DNA from: Brevibacterium sp. 239c
GTDB lineage: Bacteria > Actinomycetota > Actinomycetes > Actinomycetales > Brevibacteriaceae
DNA: 63,063 nt
Reading direction: 5' to 3'
Assembly: GCF_900169365.1 (NCBI RefSeq)
Contig: NZ_FXZH01000022.1
Span: forward strand, 1-63,063
Shown: one piece after another, positions 26,709 through 36,182 of the stretch
How the letters are laid out: each line of letters begins with the position of its first letter
Numbering within the stretch: position 1 is the first letter of the stretch
The notes under the pieces: generated by a model
Databases searched by the model: none
What the model saw: the letters and a program-made list of their open reading frames with translations, nothing else
Told to the model about the DNA's origin: nothing
Program-made: the position numbers and the translations under genes

Positions 26709-29700
26709 CGCTGTGCAGTGGATCCGTGCGGGGCTCGACATCGGCCGCGCTCGGGCGTTTCGTCGCGGCCTCCTGCTCGCTGGCGACTGTCTCCTGCTCA
26801 CCTGAGGCCGTTTCCTGCTCAGCGGAAACCGTATCCTGCACACCGCTGGTGGGCTCGGACGTTCCGGCCTGGGCCGCCCGTGTCGCGTCCGGTGTCTCCC
26901 GTTCATCCGAGCTGGGCACCTGGTCATTGCTCGCGGTCTCGATCAGACCCGCCTGACGCAGCTCGTCAGCCCTGATCTTTCCCGTGTCGAACGTGGGTAC
27001 GACCTCGTCCTCCATGGGGCTGTGCTGATCTGCTTCGGGAACCAGAACCTCGGCGCCGGTGACGCGTTTGGCCTGTGCATGGCGTTGACGATAACGGTCC
27101 ACGGCCGCCTGCAGCTGGGAGTCTCCGCGACCGGAGCTGCCCTTCTGGGCCAGTGCCGTGCGGAGCAGATCCTTGATCTCGCCATCCCCGCGCACGACAG
27201 CATCGGACTGAACCCAGTCGATCATTGCGTCAAGACCCGAGTCCGAGTATTTGTGCATGGGCAGCCCCGGCACCAGCTTGGGCCGGCTGCCGGTGCGGCC
27301 GACGACGACCGAGGCGGCACGAGCCGCGTTGAGGACGGCCTGCGGGCTCATCTTCTCGACCGTGGACTTCCACGCATCGAAGATCTTCTCGGTCTCTGAC
27401 TGAGGATCGACGAAGGCATCGGTGGACCACATGCGCATGAACTTCCACCCGCGACGAGCCAACTGTTCGGGCACGACGCGGTCACGCTGGCGCAGGCTGC
27501 GCACCGAAGCGTATTCGGGTCCGTCTCCGGCGACGGCGATGATCATTCCATGCTCGTCCTCGGTCGAGTTCGCCACGGCCAGATCGATGCCGTTGTAATG
27601 TTCGTGAGCGACGACGCCGAGCTGCAGCAGACGATCGGCGATGTCGTTGAAGAGCGGATCGTAGATCTCACCGTGTGGGCCCGGCTGTCGGACACCACCG
27701 GTGGCCACTTCGTCGAGCAGGCGTGGGAGCAGGACCGCTCCCCCGGTGAGCTTGTTCGTGTCGAAGTCATCGGATTCGATGCTCGAGACCACGGTGAGTC
27801 GTTTGCGCGCCCGTGTCATTGTGGCCGCGAGGATCCGCTCCCCGTCGGGACCGGACAGCGCGCCGAAGTCGTGGATGACCCGACCGTGGACGGTCCGGCC
27901 GAAACCGAAGGTGAAGATCACGGCATCGCGGGACATCCCCTGCACGCGTTCGGCATCAGTGACCACGAAGGGTTCCTTGCTCGAATCGTTGAAGAATGCT
28001 GCAACATAGGGCAGATCCTTCATCGCCCGTCCGATCGAAGTGGCGACGCGCTGAGCGTGATGCGCGGTGAGTGCAACGACGGCCAAGGACTCCCGCGAAC
28101 GGTTTCGTGCGTGCCTGAGTACGAGTTCGACGACCCGTTTGACCTCAGCGTCAGGACTCTCGACACGACCCGTGCCGATGTCCGTCGGGCCTCTGCCGTC
28201 TGCCACGTAGGAGAACTCGAGTCCGGTGCCTTCGCCGGTGTGTGCGGTCGGCATCGTCGTGATCGTCGAATCGTAGAAGTGCCGATTCGCCAGATCGATG
28301 AGCCCGACCGGTGACTGGCGGTAGGAGTTCGACAGTTCCATTCGAGGCAGGAACTCGCCGAGGTGCTCCTGGACTGAGCTCGGATGATTCCCATCATCCA
28401 TTCCCCAACGATCGACGGCGATCGAGAAAGGTCGTGGACCGAGCAGTCGGGAATCTCCAAGCGAGACGACCTGCCTGGCACGGGTGATGGCTGGAACCAC
28501 GTCAGGGACCGAAAGACGGCCCGCATCGGCGATGACGACAGCGTCGAAGAGCGGCAGAGCCGAGAACAGTTCCGGCACCGTGTACGGACTGGCCATCCAG
28601 ACCGGGGCAAGGGTCGTCAGCAGCTCGGGGGCACGCGTGGACATGGTCTGCACAGAGGTGTGCGGGGAGAGCAGTTCCTGCTTGATGACTCCGGCGGAGA
28701 TCGGGTCGTTGTCGATGCCACGCTTCCAGGCCTGCGCATGGTTGTATCGCAGTCGACCTGCGCCGGCAGCGACGAAGGCACGGTCGTTTTCGGCGAAGCC
28801 TTCGGCCACTTGGTGCAGTGCGGCACCATCGTGACGGCCCACCTGTGGATCCTCGCTGGCCATCCGCTGCAGGACCGATGCCCAGTAGGCCAGGTCGAAC
28901 TCCGGTCCTACGAGCGTGGTGTCGACCTTGCGACGACGCAGATCGGTGAGCAGATCAGACAGGCCCTCGTCAGTCAGCTCGCGCTGAATACGAGAGCGCT
29001 CGGGTAGTTCGGCGAGGTTCTCCGAGTCACGTCCCATGGCTTCGGTCCGTGCCTGCAGCTCTTCGATGAGCATTGAGCCCAGTTCGCCGCCATCGGGGGT
29101 GGTCTCGAGAATAGGTGCGATCTTGGCAATGTCGGCCTCAACCTCTTGCAAGATCTCATCGGCTTCGAGGACACCGCGTGGGATCTGCGGACGACCGTCA
29201 TGACCGGCGAGGTCCTGGAGCACGATGCGCTGGGACCGGACATCGATCAGCGACGAGTGCAGGTCCGTGACATTGGCGCCGGGACGCAGGAACTCGTTTG
29301 CAGACTTCTTCTGGCGCTTGCGCTGAAGCATGCCCATCTCAACGCCGACCTCGGAACGGTATTCTGCGGTTCCCGTCGCGGCAATGAGATCGTCGAGTCG
29401 GTGGTCGTAGATGTCAGGGGCGAAGTTGTCGAGGGTCGTGCGCACCCGTAGCAGCACCTTGATCGCACGCGACCAGTCGTTGAGGTTGCGGCGGGGGTTC
29501 AGCTTGGCTTTGGACAGGACCGGTTCGACAGCCTTGACCAGATCAGGGATGGTTCGACCAAGACGCTCGGCGACGGTTCGTGCGGCTTCGGCCTCTTCGA
29601 CGGACTTGAGGTCCGCTCCGAACCAGACGGTGTCCTCCACATCGAGGGTGAAGGCTCCCAACGAGGCCAGCTCGCTGAGCTTTCCACGCAGTGCCTCGCG

Positions 29701-31488
29701 ACGGTCGTCGCTGGATTCGAGGAGATCTTCACCGAATCGCACAGGTGTCTGCGGAGAATCGTCGCCGGAGGTCAGCTCCGCCAGGTGCTGCATCGTCTCG
29801 TAGACGGAAACGTCCCAGGGTTCACGCCGACGGTGCAGTGAGGAGACATGTTCGTTCAGAATCTCGCGCTGTTCGTTGAGTTCGTTGAGCAGCCCGGTCA
29901 GGTCGGGCCGTTCAGCCTTTTCAGCCGAACCGATGAGACCGACGAGCTGGTCCCGAATCCCGCCGGTGCCCTGGCGAGTGTCGACTGCGAATTCCGAGAG
30001 TCCAACCTCGCCGAGGCGGGAGGAGAAGTCGTCGAGCGCGTCAGCGGTCTGTGCCAGGAAAAGCACGCTCTTGCCTGTGTGGGCCAGGGTTGTGGCCACA
30101 GCGACGGCGACCTGGGTGGCACCAGTGCCGGGAGGGGTGTCGACGACGACGGATTGCCCTGACACGGCCGCGTCGACGACGGCCTGCTGGTCACCGTCAA
30201 CATCGATGACGAGGAACTCTTCCTGAGGTTTGCGATCAGGGAGAGGGGTGACGGGTTCCTTGAGCGCGGCAGGAACGACATCGTCTTCGTCGGAGTCGAC
30301 AGCTTCCGGGTCTGCGGAGCTGTCCGCGTCCGCTGCGGACTCTGAACTCTGAAATTCTGGGGCCTTGGAGGCAGGAGCGTCAGCCTCTGCCGCTGACGAT
30401 GTGGTGTCTGACGTTACGGAGTCTGATTCCTTGCCGTCAGCGGCACCCGACGTGGTCTTCTCTTTGCCGATGGTGGCAGCGTCGTCGGTGTTCTGATCCG
30501 ACTGCGCGCTGCTATCGCTGGCAGCACCGCCTACTGAGGTCTCTTCTGCTGAGTCGTCGGGCAGGGTCCTGGAGTCCCCGGGCAGGGAGCCGTCGGTGAT
30601 CGGCACCGTCGGCTGAGAGAACTCGTCGTCAACATCGGCGTTCAGCTCAGAGCTGTTCAGTTCGACGGCTGCCTGCTTATCAGAAACCTGCCTATCGGCA
30701 CCAGATGCGTCTTCCTGGCGCGCGGGCTGCCGCGGAGCCGGAGAGTAGGAAGGGCCGCCGAGCACACGCCGGACGTCTTCGTCTCCGGCGAGAGCTCTGA
30801 GGATCGGGTGCTGTGTGGGCAGGTAGTCAGTGGTGAATGGGCTCGCAATGTTCGCGAACGTTGATACGACGAAGCGATGGTTGATGCGCAATCCGGGCAC
30901 CGACTGTGCGAGGTCGCGGAGACGGTCGAGAGCTGGCCCCGGATCGAAGCCGTGCGGTCCGCCTGTCGCGTCGACCCATTCGTCGACGGGAACATCGAGG
31001 TCATAGACCTCGGACAGGTGCTGGACCAGGGCAGGGTTGATCATGATCCCGTCGCCCAGCACGATCTCGAAGTCCTCGACGCGGGAGCCGCGGGGAACAA
31101 GCGTGACATGGCGCATCACGACGGGGGCGTTGAACTTGTACTTGGAGTCTTTTTCCGTCCACGAGGCGAAGCCGATCGCCAAGTGCGCAGCCTGAATTCC
31201 GCGTTCATTGTCGAGCTGCTCTGCCTTCGACCGGATCGATTTCGCACGACGGCGTGCGTCGGCGAGGACCTCATGGTCGCGGACCAGGCTGGAGAGCCGG
31301 GTGGCCCGACCGGCCAGAAGCTGGGCTAGACCAGACGGGTGAGCTCCGGAAAGATCAATGCTGCCATCACGCGAATCCCGGAAATGGAGCATGGTGTCGC
31401 GACCACCCAGGTGGGCAGCCTGCTGTTTCCACTCGACGTAGACATCGTCGAGTTCTGGGAACTGATCGTCAACAACGGAATCTGGCAC
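26701..31488 (-). CDS. large SF1-helicase-like protein with degraded ATPase motifs and a REase_MTES_1575-like C-terminus
   Basis: 1595 residues. Residues 1-250 resemble the DUF4011-type N-terminus (FASWTEKDSKYKFNAPVVM). Residues 255-425 are acidic and disordered. The helicase fold follows, but its key motifs are changed: the Walker A at 452-459 reads PPGTGATQ (no lysine), and the Walker B region near 981-990 reads VVIADAG where DE is expected. The motif-III-like LGDSRLLGP (1010-1018), motif V region (1176-1198) and motif VI TMTRARKRL (1223-1231) remain. Residues 1270-1360 look like the MTES_1575 restriction-endonuclease-like fold (IDLAVAN, GWKFMRMWSTDAF), with AVAGDG where an acidic E-x-DG is usual. 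The C-terminus holds SAEQETASGEQETVASEQE repeats. The start is GTG with TAGGGT 6 bases ahead (leaderless). Confidence 0.8.
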   Translation of the reverse strand: MPDSVVDDQFPELDDVYVEWKQQAAHLGGRDTMLHFRDSRDGSIDLSGAHPSGLAQLLAGRATRLSSLVRDHEVLADARRRAKSIRSKAEQLDNERGIQAAHLAIGFASWTEKDSKYKFNAPVVMRHVTLVPRGSRVEDFEIVLGDGIMINPALVQHLSEVYDLDVPVDEWVDATGGPHGFDPGPALDRLRDLAQSVPGLRINHRFVVSTFANIASPFTTDYLPTQHPILRALAGDEDVRRVLGGPSYSPAPRQPARQEDASGADRQVSDKQAAVELNSSELNADVDDEFSQPTVPITDGSLPGDSRTLPDDSAEETSVGGAASDSSAQSDQNTDDAATIGKEKTTSGAADGKESDSVTSDTTSSAAEADAPASKAPEFQSSESAADADSSADPEAVDSDEDDVVPAALKEPVTPLPDRKPQEEFLVIDVDGDQQAVVDAAVSGQSVVVDTPPGTGATQVAVAVATTLAHTGKSVLFLAQTADALDDFSSRLGEVGLSEFAVDTRQGTGGIRDQLVGLIGSAEKAERPDLTGLLNELNEQREILNEHVSSLHRRREPWDVSVYETMQHLAELTSGDDSPQTPVRFGEDLLESSDDRREALRGKLSELASLGAFTLDVEDTVWFGADLKSVEEAEAARTVAERLGRTIPDLVKAVEPVLSKAKLNPRRNLNDWSRAIKVLLRVRTTLDNFAPDIYDHRLDDLIAATGTAEYRSEVGVEMGMLQRKRQKKSANEFLRPGANVTDLHSSLIDVRSQRIVLQDLAGHDGRPQIPRGVLEADEILQEVEADIAKIAPILETTPDGGELGSMLIEELQARTEAMGRDSENLAELPERSRIQRELTDEGLSDLLTDLRRRKVDTTLVGPEFDLAYWASVLQRMASEDPQVGRHDGAALHQVAEGFAENDRAFVAAGAGRLRYNHAQAWKRGIDNDPISAGVIKQELLSPHTSVQTMSTRAPELLTTLAPVWMASPYTVPELFSALPLFDAVVIADAGRLSVPDVVPAITRARQVVSLGDSRLLGPRPFSIAVDRWGMDDGNHPSSVQEHLGEFLPRMELSNSYRQSPVGLIDLANRHFYDSTITTMPTAHTGEGTGLEFSYVADGRGPTDIGTGRVESPDAEVKRVVELVLRHARNRSRESLAVVALTAHHAQRVATSIGRAMKDLPYVAAFFNDSSKEPFVVTDAERVQGMSRDAVIFTFGFGRTVHGRVIHDFGALSGPDGERILAATMTRARKRLTVVSSIESDDFDTNKLTGGAVLLPRLLDEVATGGVRQPGPHGEIYDPLFNDIADRLLQLGVVAHEHYNGIDLAVANSTEDEHGMIIAVAGDGPEYASVRSLRQRDRVVPEQLARRGWKFMRMWSTDAFVDPQSETEKIFDAWKSTVEKMSPQAVLNAARAASVVVGRTGSRPKLVPGLPMHKYSDSGLDAMIDWVQSDAVVRGDGEIKDLLRTALAQKGSSGRGDSQLQAAVDRYRQRHAQAKRVTGAEVLVPEADQHSPMEDEVVPTFDTGKIRADELRQAGLIETASNDQVPSSDERETPDATRAAQAGTSEPTSGVQDTVSAEQETASGEQETVASEQEAATKRPSAADVEPRTDPLHSDE

Positions 31489-31595
31489 AATTCGACCCTA
31501 ACGAGAAACTTCACATAATAGGTGCTGGCACACCGTGAAACATCTAGGTTTCTTCTACGCTACACTGGGTGGTCGTGGCTGAAGAAGACCACACC

Positions 31596-31671
31596 GCCCC
31601 CGTAGCTCAGGGGATAGAGCACCGCTCTCCTAAAGCGGGTGCCGGCAGTTCGAATCTGCCCGGGGGCGCCA
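31596..31671 (+). tRNA. tRNA-Arg (anticodon CCT, codon AGG)
   Basis: A full cloverleaf is present: acceptor GCCCCCG with CGGGGGC, D arm GCTC/GAGC, anticodon stem CCGCT/AGCGG with loop CTCCTAA, and T arm GGCAG-TTCGAAT-CTGCC. The CCA end is encoded. The bases are perfectly paired. TACACT at 31561-31566 is a plausible -10 element. Confidence 0.97.
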
Positions 31672-31942
31672 CAGCAGACATTGACCAGAGCCCATTCAGG
31701 CGCAACGGAATCACCCAGCGCAATACTGAATACCGGCTTGCAGCCCCCGCTCGCCAGTTCCTTTTCGACTCCCACGCTCCCTCACCTTTGAGGTCTGTTC
31801 GCACGATTGACCCTACTCTCATCGAGCCTCTTCCCAGGACAACGAGCCGCGCCCGACGGTATTTTCACTGGTAAGACGCCCGTAGCTGAACCCTGAAGCA
31901 TACTCCCTTGCCGCAAAATGAGACAACTATCCTTGTTTTCCC

Positions 31943-31948
31943 TATACT
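31943..31948 (+). promoter_or_regulatory. -10 candidate for the surface protein gene
   Basis: TATACT lies 95 bases before the surface protein start, with a GAGACA-like -35 about 17 bases upstream. The 371-base gap from the tRNA to the gene otherwise shows no gene; it holds only a 10-base match to the tRNA 5' end near 31878. Confidence 0.4.
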
Positions 31949-32043
31949 GACCTGGTGGGAGCGAGAGAGGGCATGTCCTCTGTATCTACGTTCGTGGAGT
32001 CGACGGCCGACACCACGGAACGCACCCAGGAAGGAACCACAAT

Positions 32044-33570
32044 ATGCGGCACCTCCGCAGACGACTGCCCGTAGTCGGCACAACGATTGCATTGATCGCC
32101 GGGAGCACTCTCCTTGCCTCACCAGCAACGGCTGCACCTGAACTCGGTCCCCAGCTCAGCGCGTACGAGGGCGAACCGGATTTCACCGGAGTCACCACCA
32201 ACCCTGAGACGGACAACCAGGGCGGCATCGACAACGCCACCATGTACGGGGCCTATATCCCCTCGTCCGGCGTTCTCTCCGGCAATCGGGTCTGGTGCAT
32301 CGACCGAGGCCTGACCCAACCCATGGGCAACGGCTACGACGAGGGTGGCAAATCCTCCGTCGAGGCTCCCGAGCTGGCCTATATCCTCGCAAAATGGGAC
32401 GAACCCCGCAGCGACCAGGCCAGTCAGATGGCCCATGACATGGCCATCAGCGAGCATGTGCACAGCTCTGAGGAAATCGACCACCGTGACATTCTCGACG
32501 ACCGCAGTCTCGAAGAAGTCACCGATGGAATCGGGTGGAACGAGGACTCTCAGAATCTCAAGGACATCGGCGCTGAGAAGTTCTCCGATGATGTGCTTCC
32601 CGATGCCTACGACCTCTCGGCACTCATGGGTGACGAAGCCGCAAAGTATGCGGGCAACGGCACCTACGAAGCCGAAGTCAGCATCGATGCGGACTCGTCG
32701 ACGGCAACCGTCTCGCTGGTCAACTCCGAAGGTGTCGAGGTTCCCGGATTTGAGGGTGAGCTCTCTGTCGACGGTGCCGAGGCTGAAACCACGGACATCA
32801 CCTCCGGGGAAGAACCGGTCGAGGTGTCCCTCGACTTCGCCGACGACGTCCCCGACGCATCTGTGTCCGTGACGTTCTCGGGCCTGCCCACCGGTTCAGT
32901 GACCCAGTGGGATCCCAAAGACTTCGACGCCGATGATTATGATCGCACAAGCCTGCAGGGTGTCATTGAGGGTCAGGAGACTACGGCCGAGGCATCCGAT
33001 TCCTACCAGGGCCTCTACACGCCGGAGGTGTCTTCGCAGGTCTCGGTCAACGAAATCACCGACCTTCCAGCCACGGTCACTGACAAGGTTCGCCTGGACC
33101 ACTGTGCACCGGGCGAAACCATCGACGATGCCAAGGTCGATGTGTATGCCGAAGACGGCACCATCGCTCAGTCCAAGTCCGTCCCCGAGGACGCTGAACT
33201 GCTCGAGACCTTCACTCCCGACGTCACTTGCGGTGAAGACGGCACCGCCGACTTCGAGACCGAGAAGCTCGCACTCGATGCTGACTTCGTGGAACCCGGC
33301 AAGGAGAAGTCGGTGACATTCGTGGCCTCGGCTCCTGCCTCCGGTTCAAACGAGGCCTTCTCGCATGAGTACGGTGTGCCCTCGGAGACCGTGGCAATCA
33401 CCATCCCCGAGGCTGAGAAGCCAGACGATCATCCAGTCGTGAAGACGGGGGCCTACGTTGATTCGACCGACGGTGGTCCCAACTGGAACCTTGTCGGCGG
33501 CATCGGACTGTTGACCGCTGCGGGTGCGCTCATCATTGGTGCACTGCGTCGTCGCACGACGAGGGGCTGA
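32044..33570 (+). CDS. secreted, probably sortase-anchored surface protein with a thioester-domain-like N-terminus
   Basis: 508 residues. The signal peptide is basic then hydrophobic with an AXA site (ATAAPELG, near residue 31). Residues 55-150 resemble the thioester/TQXA domain (cysteine 85 in WCIDRGL and ELAYILAKW), though the glutamine of the TQxA motif is not found. Then come two Ig-like segments (near 210-300 and 330-440). The C-terminus has a sorting-signal-like VVKTG (465-469), a linker, a membrane helix (about 484-502) and RRRTTRG. The last feature and the sortase gene 105 bases downstream indicate covalent anchoring. AGGAAGG precedes the ATG. The ligand is unknown. Confidence 0.75.
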   Translation: MRHLRRRLPVVGTTIALIAGSTLLASPATAAPELGPQLSAYEGEPDFTGVTTNPETDNQGGIDNATMYGAYIPSSGVLSGNRVWCIDRGLTQPMGNGYDEGGKSSVEAPELAYILAKWDEPRSDQASQMAHDMAISEHVHSSEEIDHRDILDDRSLEEVTDGIGWNEDSQNLKDIGAEKFSDDVLPDAYDLSALMGDEAAKYAGNGTYEAEVSIDADSSTATVSLVNSEGVEVPGFEGELSVDGAEAETTDITSGEEPVEVSLDFADDVPDASVSVTFSGLPTGSVTQWDPKDFDADDYDRTSLQGVIEGQETTAEASDSYQGLYTPEVSSQVSVNEITDLPATVTDKVRLDHCAPGETIDDAKVDVYAEDGTIAQSKSVPEDAELLETFTPDVTCGEDGTADFETEKLALDADFVEPGKEKSVTFVASAPASGSNEAFSHEYGVPSETVAITIPEAEKPDDHPVVKTGAYVDSTDGGPNWNLVGGIGLLTAAGALIIGALRRRTTRG

Positions 33571-33625
33571 AGTTTCACTCATGATTCGAGGAATCACTCA
33601 AGACTCGAGGATTCGGTCATGACTC

Positions 33626-33656
33626 GGTGGCGGTCACTGCTGCAGTGGCCGCCACC
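33626..33656 (+). terminator. hairpin between the surface protein and sortase genes
   Basis: GGTGGCGG and CCGCCACC close over CACTG/CAGTG, forming a nearly perfect GC-rich hairpin with no T-tract, 19 bases before the sortase start. It may be an attenuator or stabilise the upstream message rather than stop transcription. Confidence 0.5.
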
Positions 33657-33674
33657 GGCATATGAAAGGAAAGC

Positions 33675-34295
33675 ATGACGCCACGCATACTGCGCAGCTG
33701 GTGGTCCTTCCCGGTCACTGTCGTCATCATCGCACTTATCTGCGCAGGGGCATGGATGCTCGTCCAGGGATTCTCTGATGAACAGAGCACCGTCGAGGAC
33801 GACGCTCAGATCCAGCTGGAAGAGCCCCCAGACAAGGCCGAGGTAGAGGATATGCAGATCGAAGCCCTCGACGGAGACTTCCAGGTCCCGTCAGTGGGTC
33901 TGGATACCGGGCTGGAATCCATGACCGAAGTCAATGGCGCGATCAATCCCCCGGGGCTTCACAACGGCTATGTGGTGCGCAATCACGGCACCCCTGACCA
34001 CCCCGAACGCGGCACCACCTACGTTGCCATTCACTCCGTGCAAGGTGCCGAGCTGCCAGGGAACACACTCATCGATGTCGATGCAGGCACGGCGGCTGTC
34101 GAGACGGGCGAGTCGGTCACTCTCCAAGACCGCGACTACACGGTGACCGACTCCTACACTGTGTCCAAGACGGACATCTCCGGAGATGATCGCGTGTGGG
34201 CCGATGAACCTGGCCGCCTCGTCATCCTCACCTGTCTGCAGCGCGCCTCCGGTCGTTCAGCTGACAATGTCGTCATCGAGGCCGTCGCGAACTAG
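33675..34295 (+). CDS. class F/E-type sortase
   Basis: 206 residues. One N-terminal membrane helix (VTVVIIALICAGAWML, about 14-30) is followed by an acidic linker and the sortase fold. The catalytic histidine is in YVAIHSVQG (H120), the cysteine in VILTCLQR (C187), and an arginine (R190 or R194) follows it. Sortases cut a C-terminal signal and attach the protein to peptidoglycan or lipid II. The gene lies 105 bases downstream of the surface-protein gene, so that protein is its likely substrate. AAAGGAA precedes the ATG at 33675. The exact class cannot be fixed by eye. Confidence 0.85.
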   Translation: MTPRILRSWWSFPVTVVIIALICAGAWMLVQGFSDEQSTVEDDAQIQLEEPPDKAEVEDMQIEALDGDFQVPSVGLDTGLESMTEVNGAINPPGLHNGYVVRNHGTPDHPERGTTYVAIHSVQGAELPGNTLIDVDAGTAAVETGESVTLQDRDYTVTDSYTVSKTDISGDDRVWADEPGRLVILTCLQRASGRSADNVVIEAVAN

Positions 34296-34382
34296 CAGCT
34301 CAACGGACGGTCCCGAACCGACCTACGCGACATCCACAGACCGACTTGAGCAAGTATCGCTGATCCGACGCCGCCACCCACG

Positions 34383-35447
34383 TCACAGCCCTGGTTCGGG
34401 AGTATCCCCGTCGTGTCGACGCTTGTTGTGGTCGCGAGTGACACGAACGACCATGGTCGGGCACTGTGAGTACGGGAGCACAGACTGCGAGGTCGAACCG
34501 AGAAGCAACCCTGCGAAGCCTCCACGGCCACGAGAACCGATGACAAGCACCTCGGCGGTGTCAGAGGCACGGACGAGCACCTCGGCGGGCTGGCCGTCGA
34601 ACAGAGTCCAGGTGACATCGAGGTTCGGGAACTCGGCCTGCAGGTGCTGTTTGGCCACGACGAGCTTATCGGCGCCTTCGTTGACAAGCCGCTCGAGGTC
34701 GGCGGTGCTTGGCAGCCATTCGGGGCCGATCACGGTCGTCGTGATGACGGCAACGATGTGCAACGGCGACCCTCGGCGCACGGCCAGTCGAGCTGCCTTC
34801 CACAATGCCGGAGACTCTGCGCCGAGCGAATCGACACCGACGACGACCTTGCCGTCGAAGCGCAGCCCTTCGATGGCTTCAACATTGGGGTCAGGCTCTT
34901 CGACGACGATGCCGTCCTGTCGGATCGGTCGTGAGGATGTGGGGTGCGCGGTCTTCTCCACATCAGACTGCCACGAGGCGGGCACGACGACAGTTGGGCA
35001 CGCGGAGTGAGCCGGGAGGGCGCTGGACACAGTGCCGAGCAGACGCCCAGCGAATCCGCCTCGACCGCGGGAACCGACAACGGCCAGGCTTCCCGACTTC
35101 GATTCGTCGATGAGGACACCGGCGGCGTCGCCGATTTCGATCACGGCTTCGACCGGCACGCCGGCCGCCTTCACCTCGGCGGCGGCTTCTTTGAGGGTAT
35201 TCGTCACTGCCGCCCGGATCGACGTGTCATCGATCGGAACGTAGGAGACGTCGATCGCGGCTGCAGCCACGCTGGGGATCGTGTAGGCCCCGACCAGACG
35301 GATCGGCTTGCTCAGCGACCTCGCTTCCTGGATTGCCCACGCCAGAGCATTGCGGCTGGGTGGCGAACCGTCGATGCCGACGACAACAGCGTCAGGCTCC
35401 CCCGCAGGTGCTGCATCGGCGTTCGGGGTTCGGTCTTGCTCGTTCAT
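34383..35447 (-). CDS. tandem universal stress protein (UspA domains)
   Basis: 354 residues with two Usp domains. Each begins with a VVVGIDGS- or VVVGVDSLG-type strand and ends with the ATP-binding segment GSRGRGGFAGRLLGTVS (first) or GSRGRGGFAGLLLGSTS (second), each followed by CPTVVV or CPTMVV. Two-domain Usp proteins act in stress or hypoxia in actinobacteria. GAGGAG lies 6 bases before the ATG. It is convergent with the sortase gene, with about 87 bases between their ends. Confidence 0.9.
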   Translation of the reverse strand: MNEQDRTPNADAAPAGEPDAVVVGIDGSPPSRNALAWAIQEARSLSKPIRLVGAYTIPSVAAAAIDVSYVPIDDTSIRAAVTNTLKEAAAEVKAAGVPVEAVIEIGDAAGVLIDESKSGSLAVVGSRGRGGFAGRLLGTVSSALPAHSACPTVVVPASWQSDVEKTAHPTSSRPIRQDGIVVEEPDPNVEAIEGLRFDGKVVVGVDSLGAESPALWKAARLAVRRGSPLHIVAVITTTVIGPEWLPSTADLERLVNEGADKLVVAKQHLQAEFPNLDVTWTLFDGQPAEVLVRASDTAEVLVIGSRGRGGFAGLLLGSTSQSVLPYSQCPTMVVRVTRDHNKRRHDGDTPEPGL

Positions 35448-35588
35448 CGCAAGCTCCTCATCTTGAAGCGAACTACTCTCGTGTCCACCCTAAATCAGAA
35501 TCAGGGCAAGGCCTCCGCCTATGTCACATCGTTATCGGAAATGGGCCATAGTGCGGACATTGCTCCGGTGGCCTGGAAGGGTGTCGCT

Positions 35589-36089
35589 TCAGGCAGCCTG
35601 GGAGAGTTCCAGAAATGGGCGCCATTGTTCGACCGGTTTCTCAACCCCGCGCATCCAGAACTGCCCGGTCCGCGGCTCCCTGGGCTGGAAGCTGAGCTTC
35701 CACCCGATCTCGGCCAGCGTCCTGTTTCCCTTGCGGTTGTTGCACTCACGGCAGCAGGCAACGAGGTTCTCCCAACTGTTGACCCCACCGCGTGAACGCG
35801 GAACGACATGATCGACCGTCGTCGCAGGCTTCGCGCAGTACGCGCAACGGTGGTTATCCCGGCGCAGCACGCCCCGCCGAGAGAGCGAGACCCGGCGGTT
35901 GTGGGGCGGCCTGACATAGCGGGTGAGCAGAATGACCGATGGCTGGTCGAGGTTCAGGTGCTCAGATCTCACCGGAACATCCTCAGCGGCCAGGACCGTC
36001 GCCTTCCCCGTGAGCACTAGGACCACTGCCCTGGTGAACGGAACGATCGACAGTGGTTCATATCCGGCATTCAGCACGAGAGTCTTCAT
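35589..36089 (-). CDS. HNH endonuclease
   Basis: 166 residues. The C-terminal half holds an HNH nuclease: CAYC, TVDHVVPRSRGG, and NLVACCRECNNRKGN, giving two CxxC zinc pairs and the catalytic histidine. This solitary HNH type is common in actinobacteria and its cellular role is unclear. The ATG at 36089 follows AGGGGCGGG; an upstream in-frame start at 36173 has no family sequence and lies in the leader. An attenuator-like hairpin lies upstream. Confidence 0.85.
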   Translation of the reverse strand: MKTLVLNAGYEPLSIVPFTRAVVLVLTGKATVLAAEDVPVRSEHLNLDQPSVILLTRYVRPPHNRRVSLSRRGVLRRDNHRCAYCAKPATTVDHVVPRSRGGVNSWENLVACCRECNNRKGNRTLAEIGWKLSFQPREPRTGQFWMRGVEKPVEQWRPFLELSQAA

Positions 36090-36152
36090 ATCCCGCCCCT
36101 CATCTTCATGTGAGTGCGGACCCGGTCGATCGACACGGACCCGGGAAACGCA

Positions 36153-36182
36153 AAAGGCGCCGTGCCGCAGCACAACGCCTTG
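36153..36182 (-). terminator. terminator-like hairpin in the leader of the HNH gene
   Basis: On the minus strand AAGGCG pairs with CGCCTT around an inner GTGC-TGCG-GCAC stem, then a TTTTG tail follows. It lies about 60 bases upstream of the HNH start, so it may stop or attenuate transcription coming from the TATAAA-like promoter near 36290. The remaining sequence of this 453-base gap shows no gene, apart from the terminator at 36482. Confidence 0.45.

Noticed and set aside
31878..31887. A tRNA fragment or attachment site after the tRNA-Arg
   Set aside because: Only about 10 bases (GCCCGTAGCT) resemble the tRNA 5' end, which is not enough. No integrase is present.
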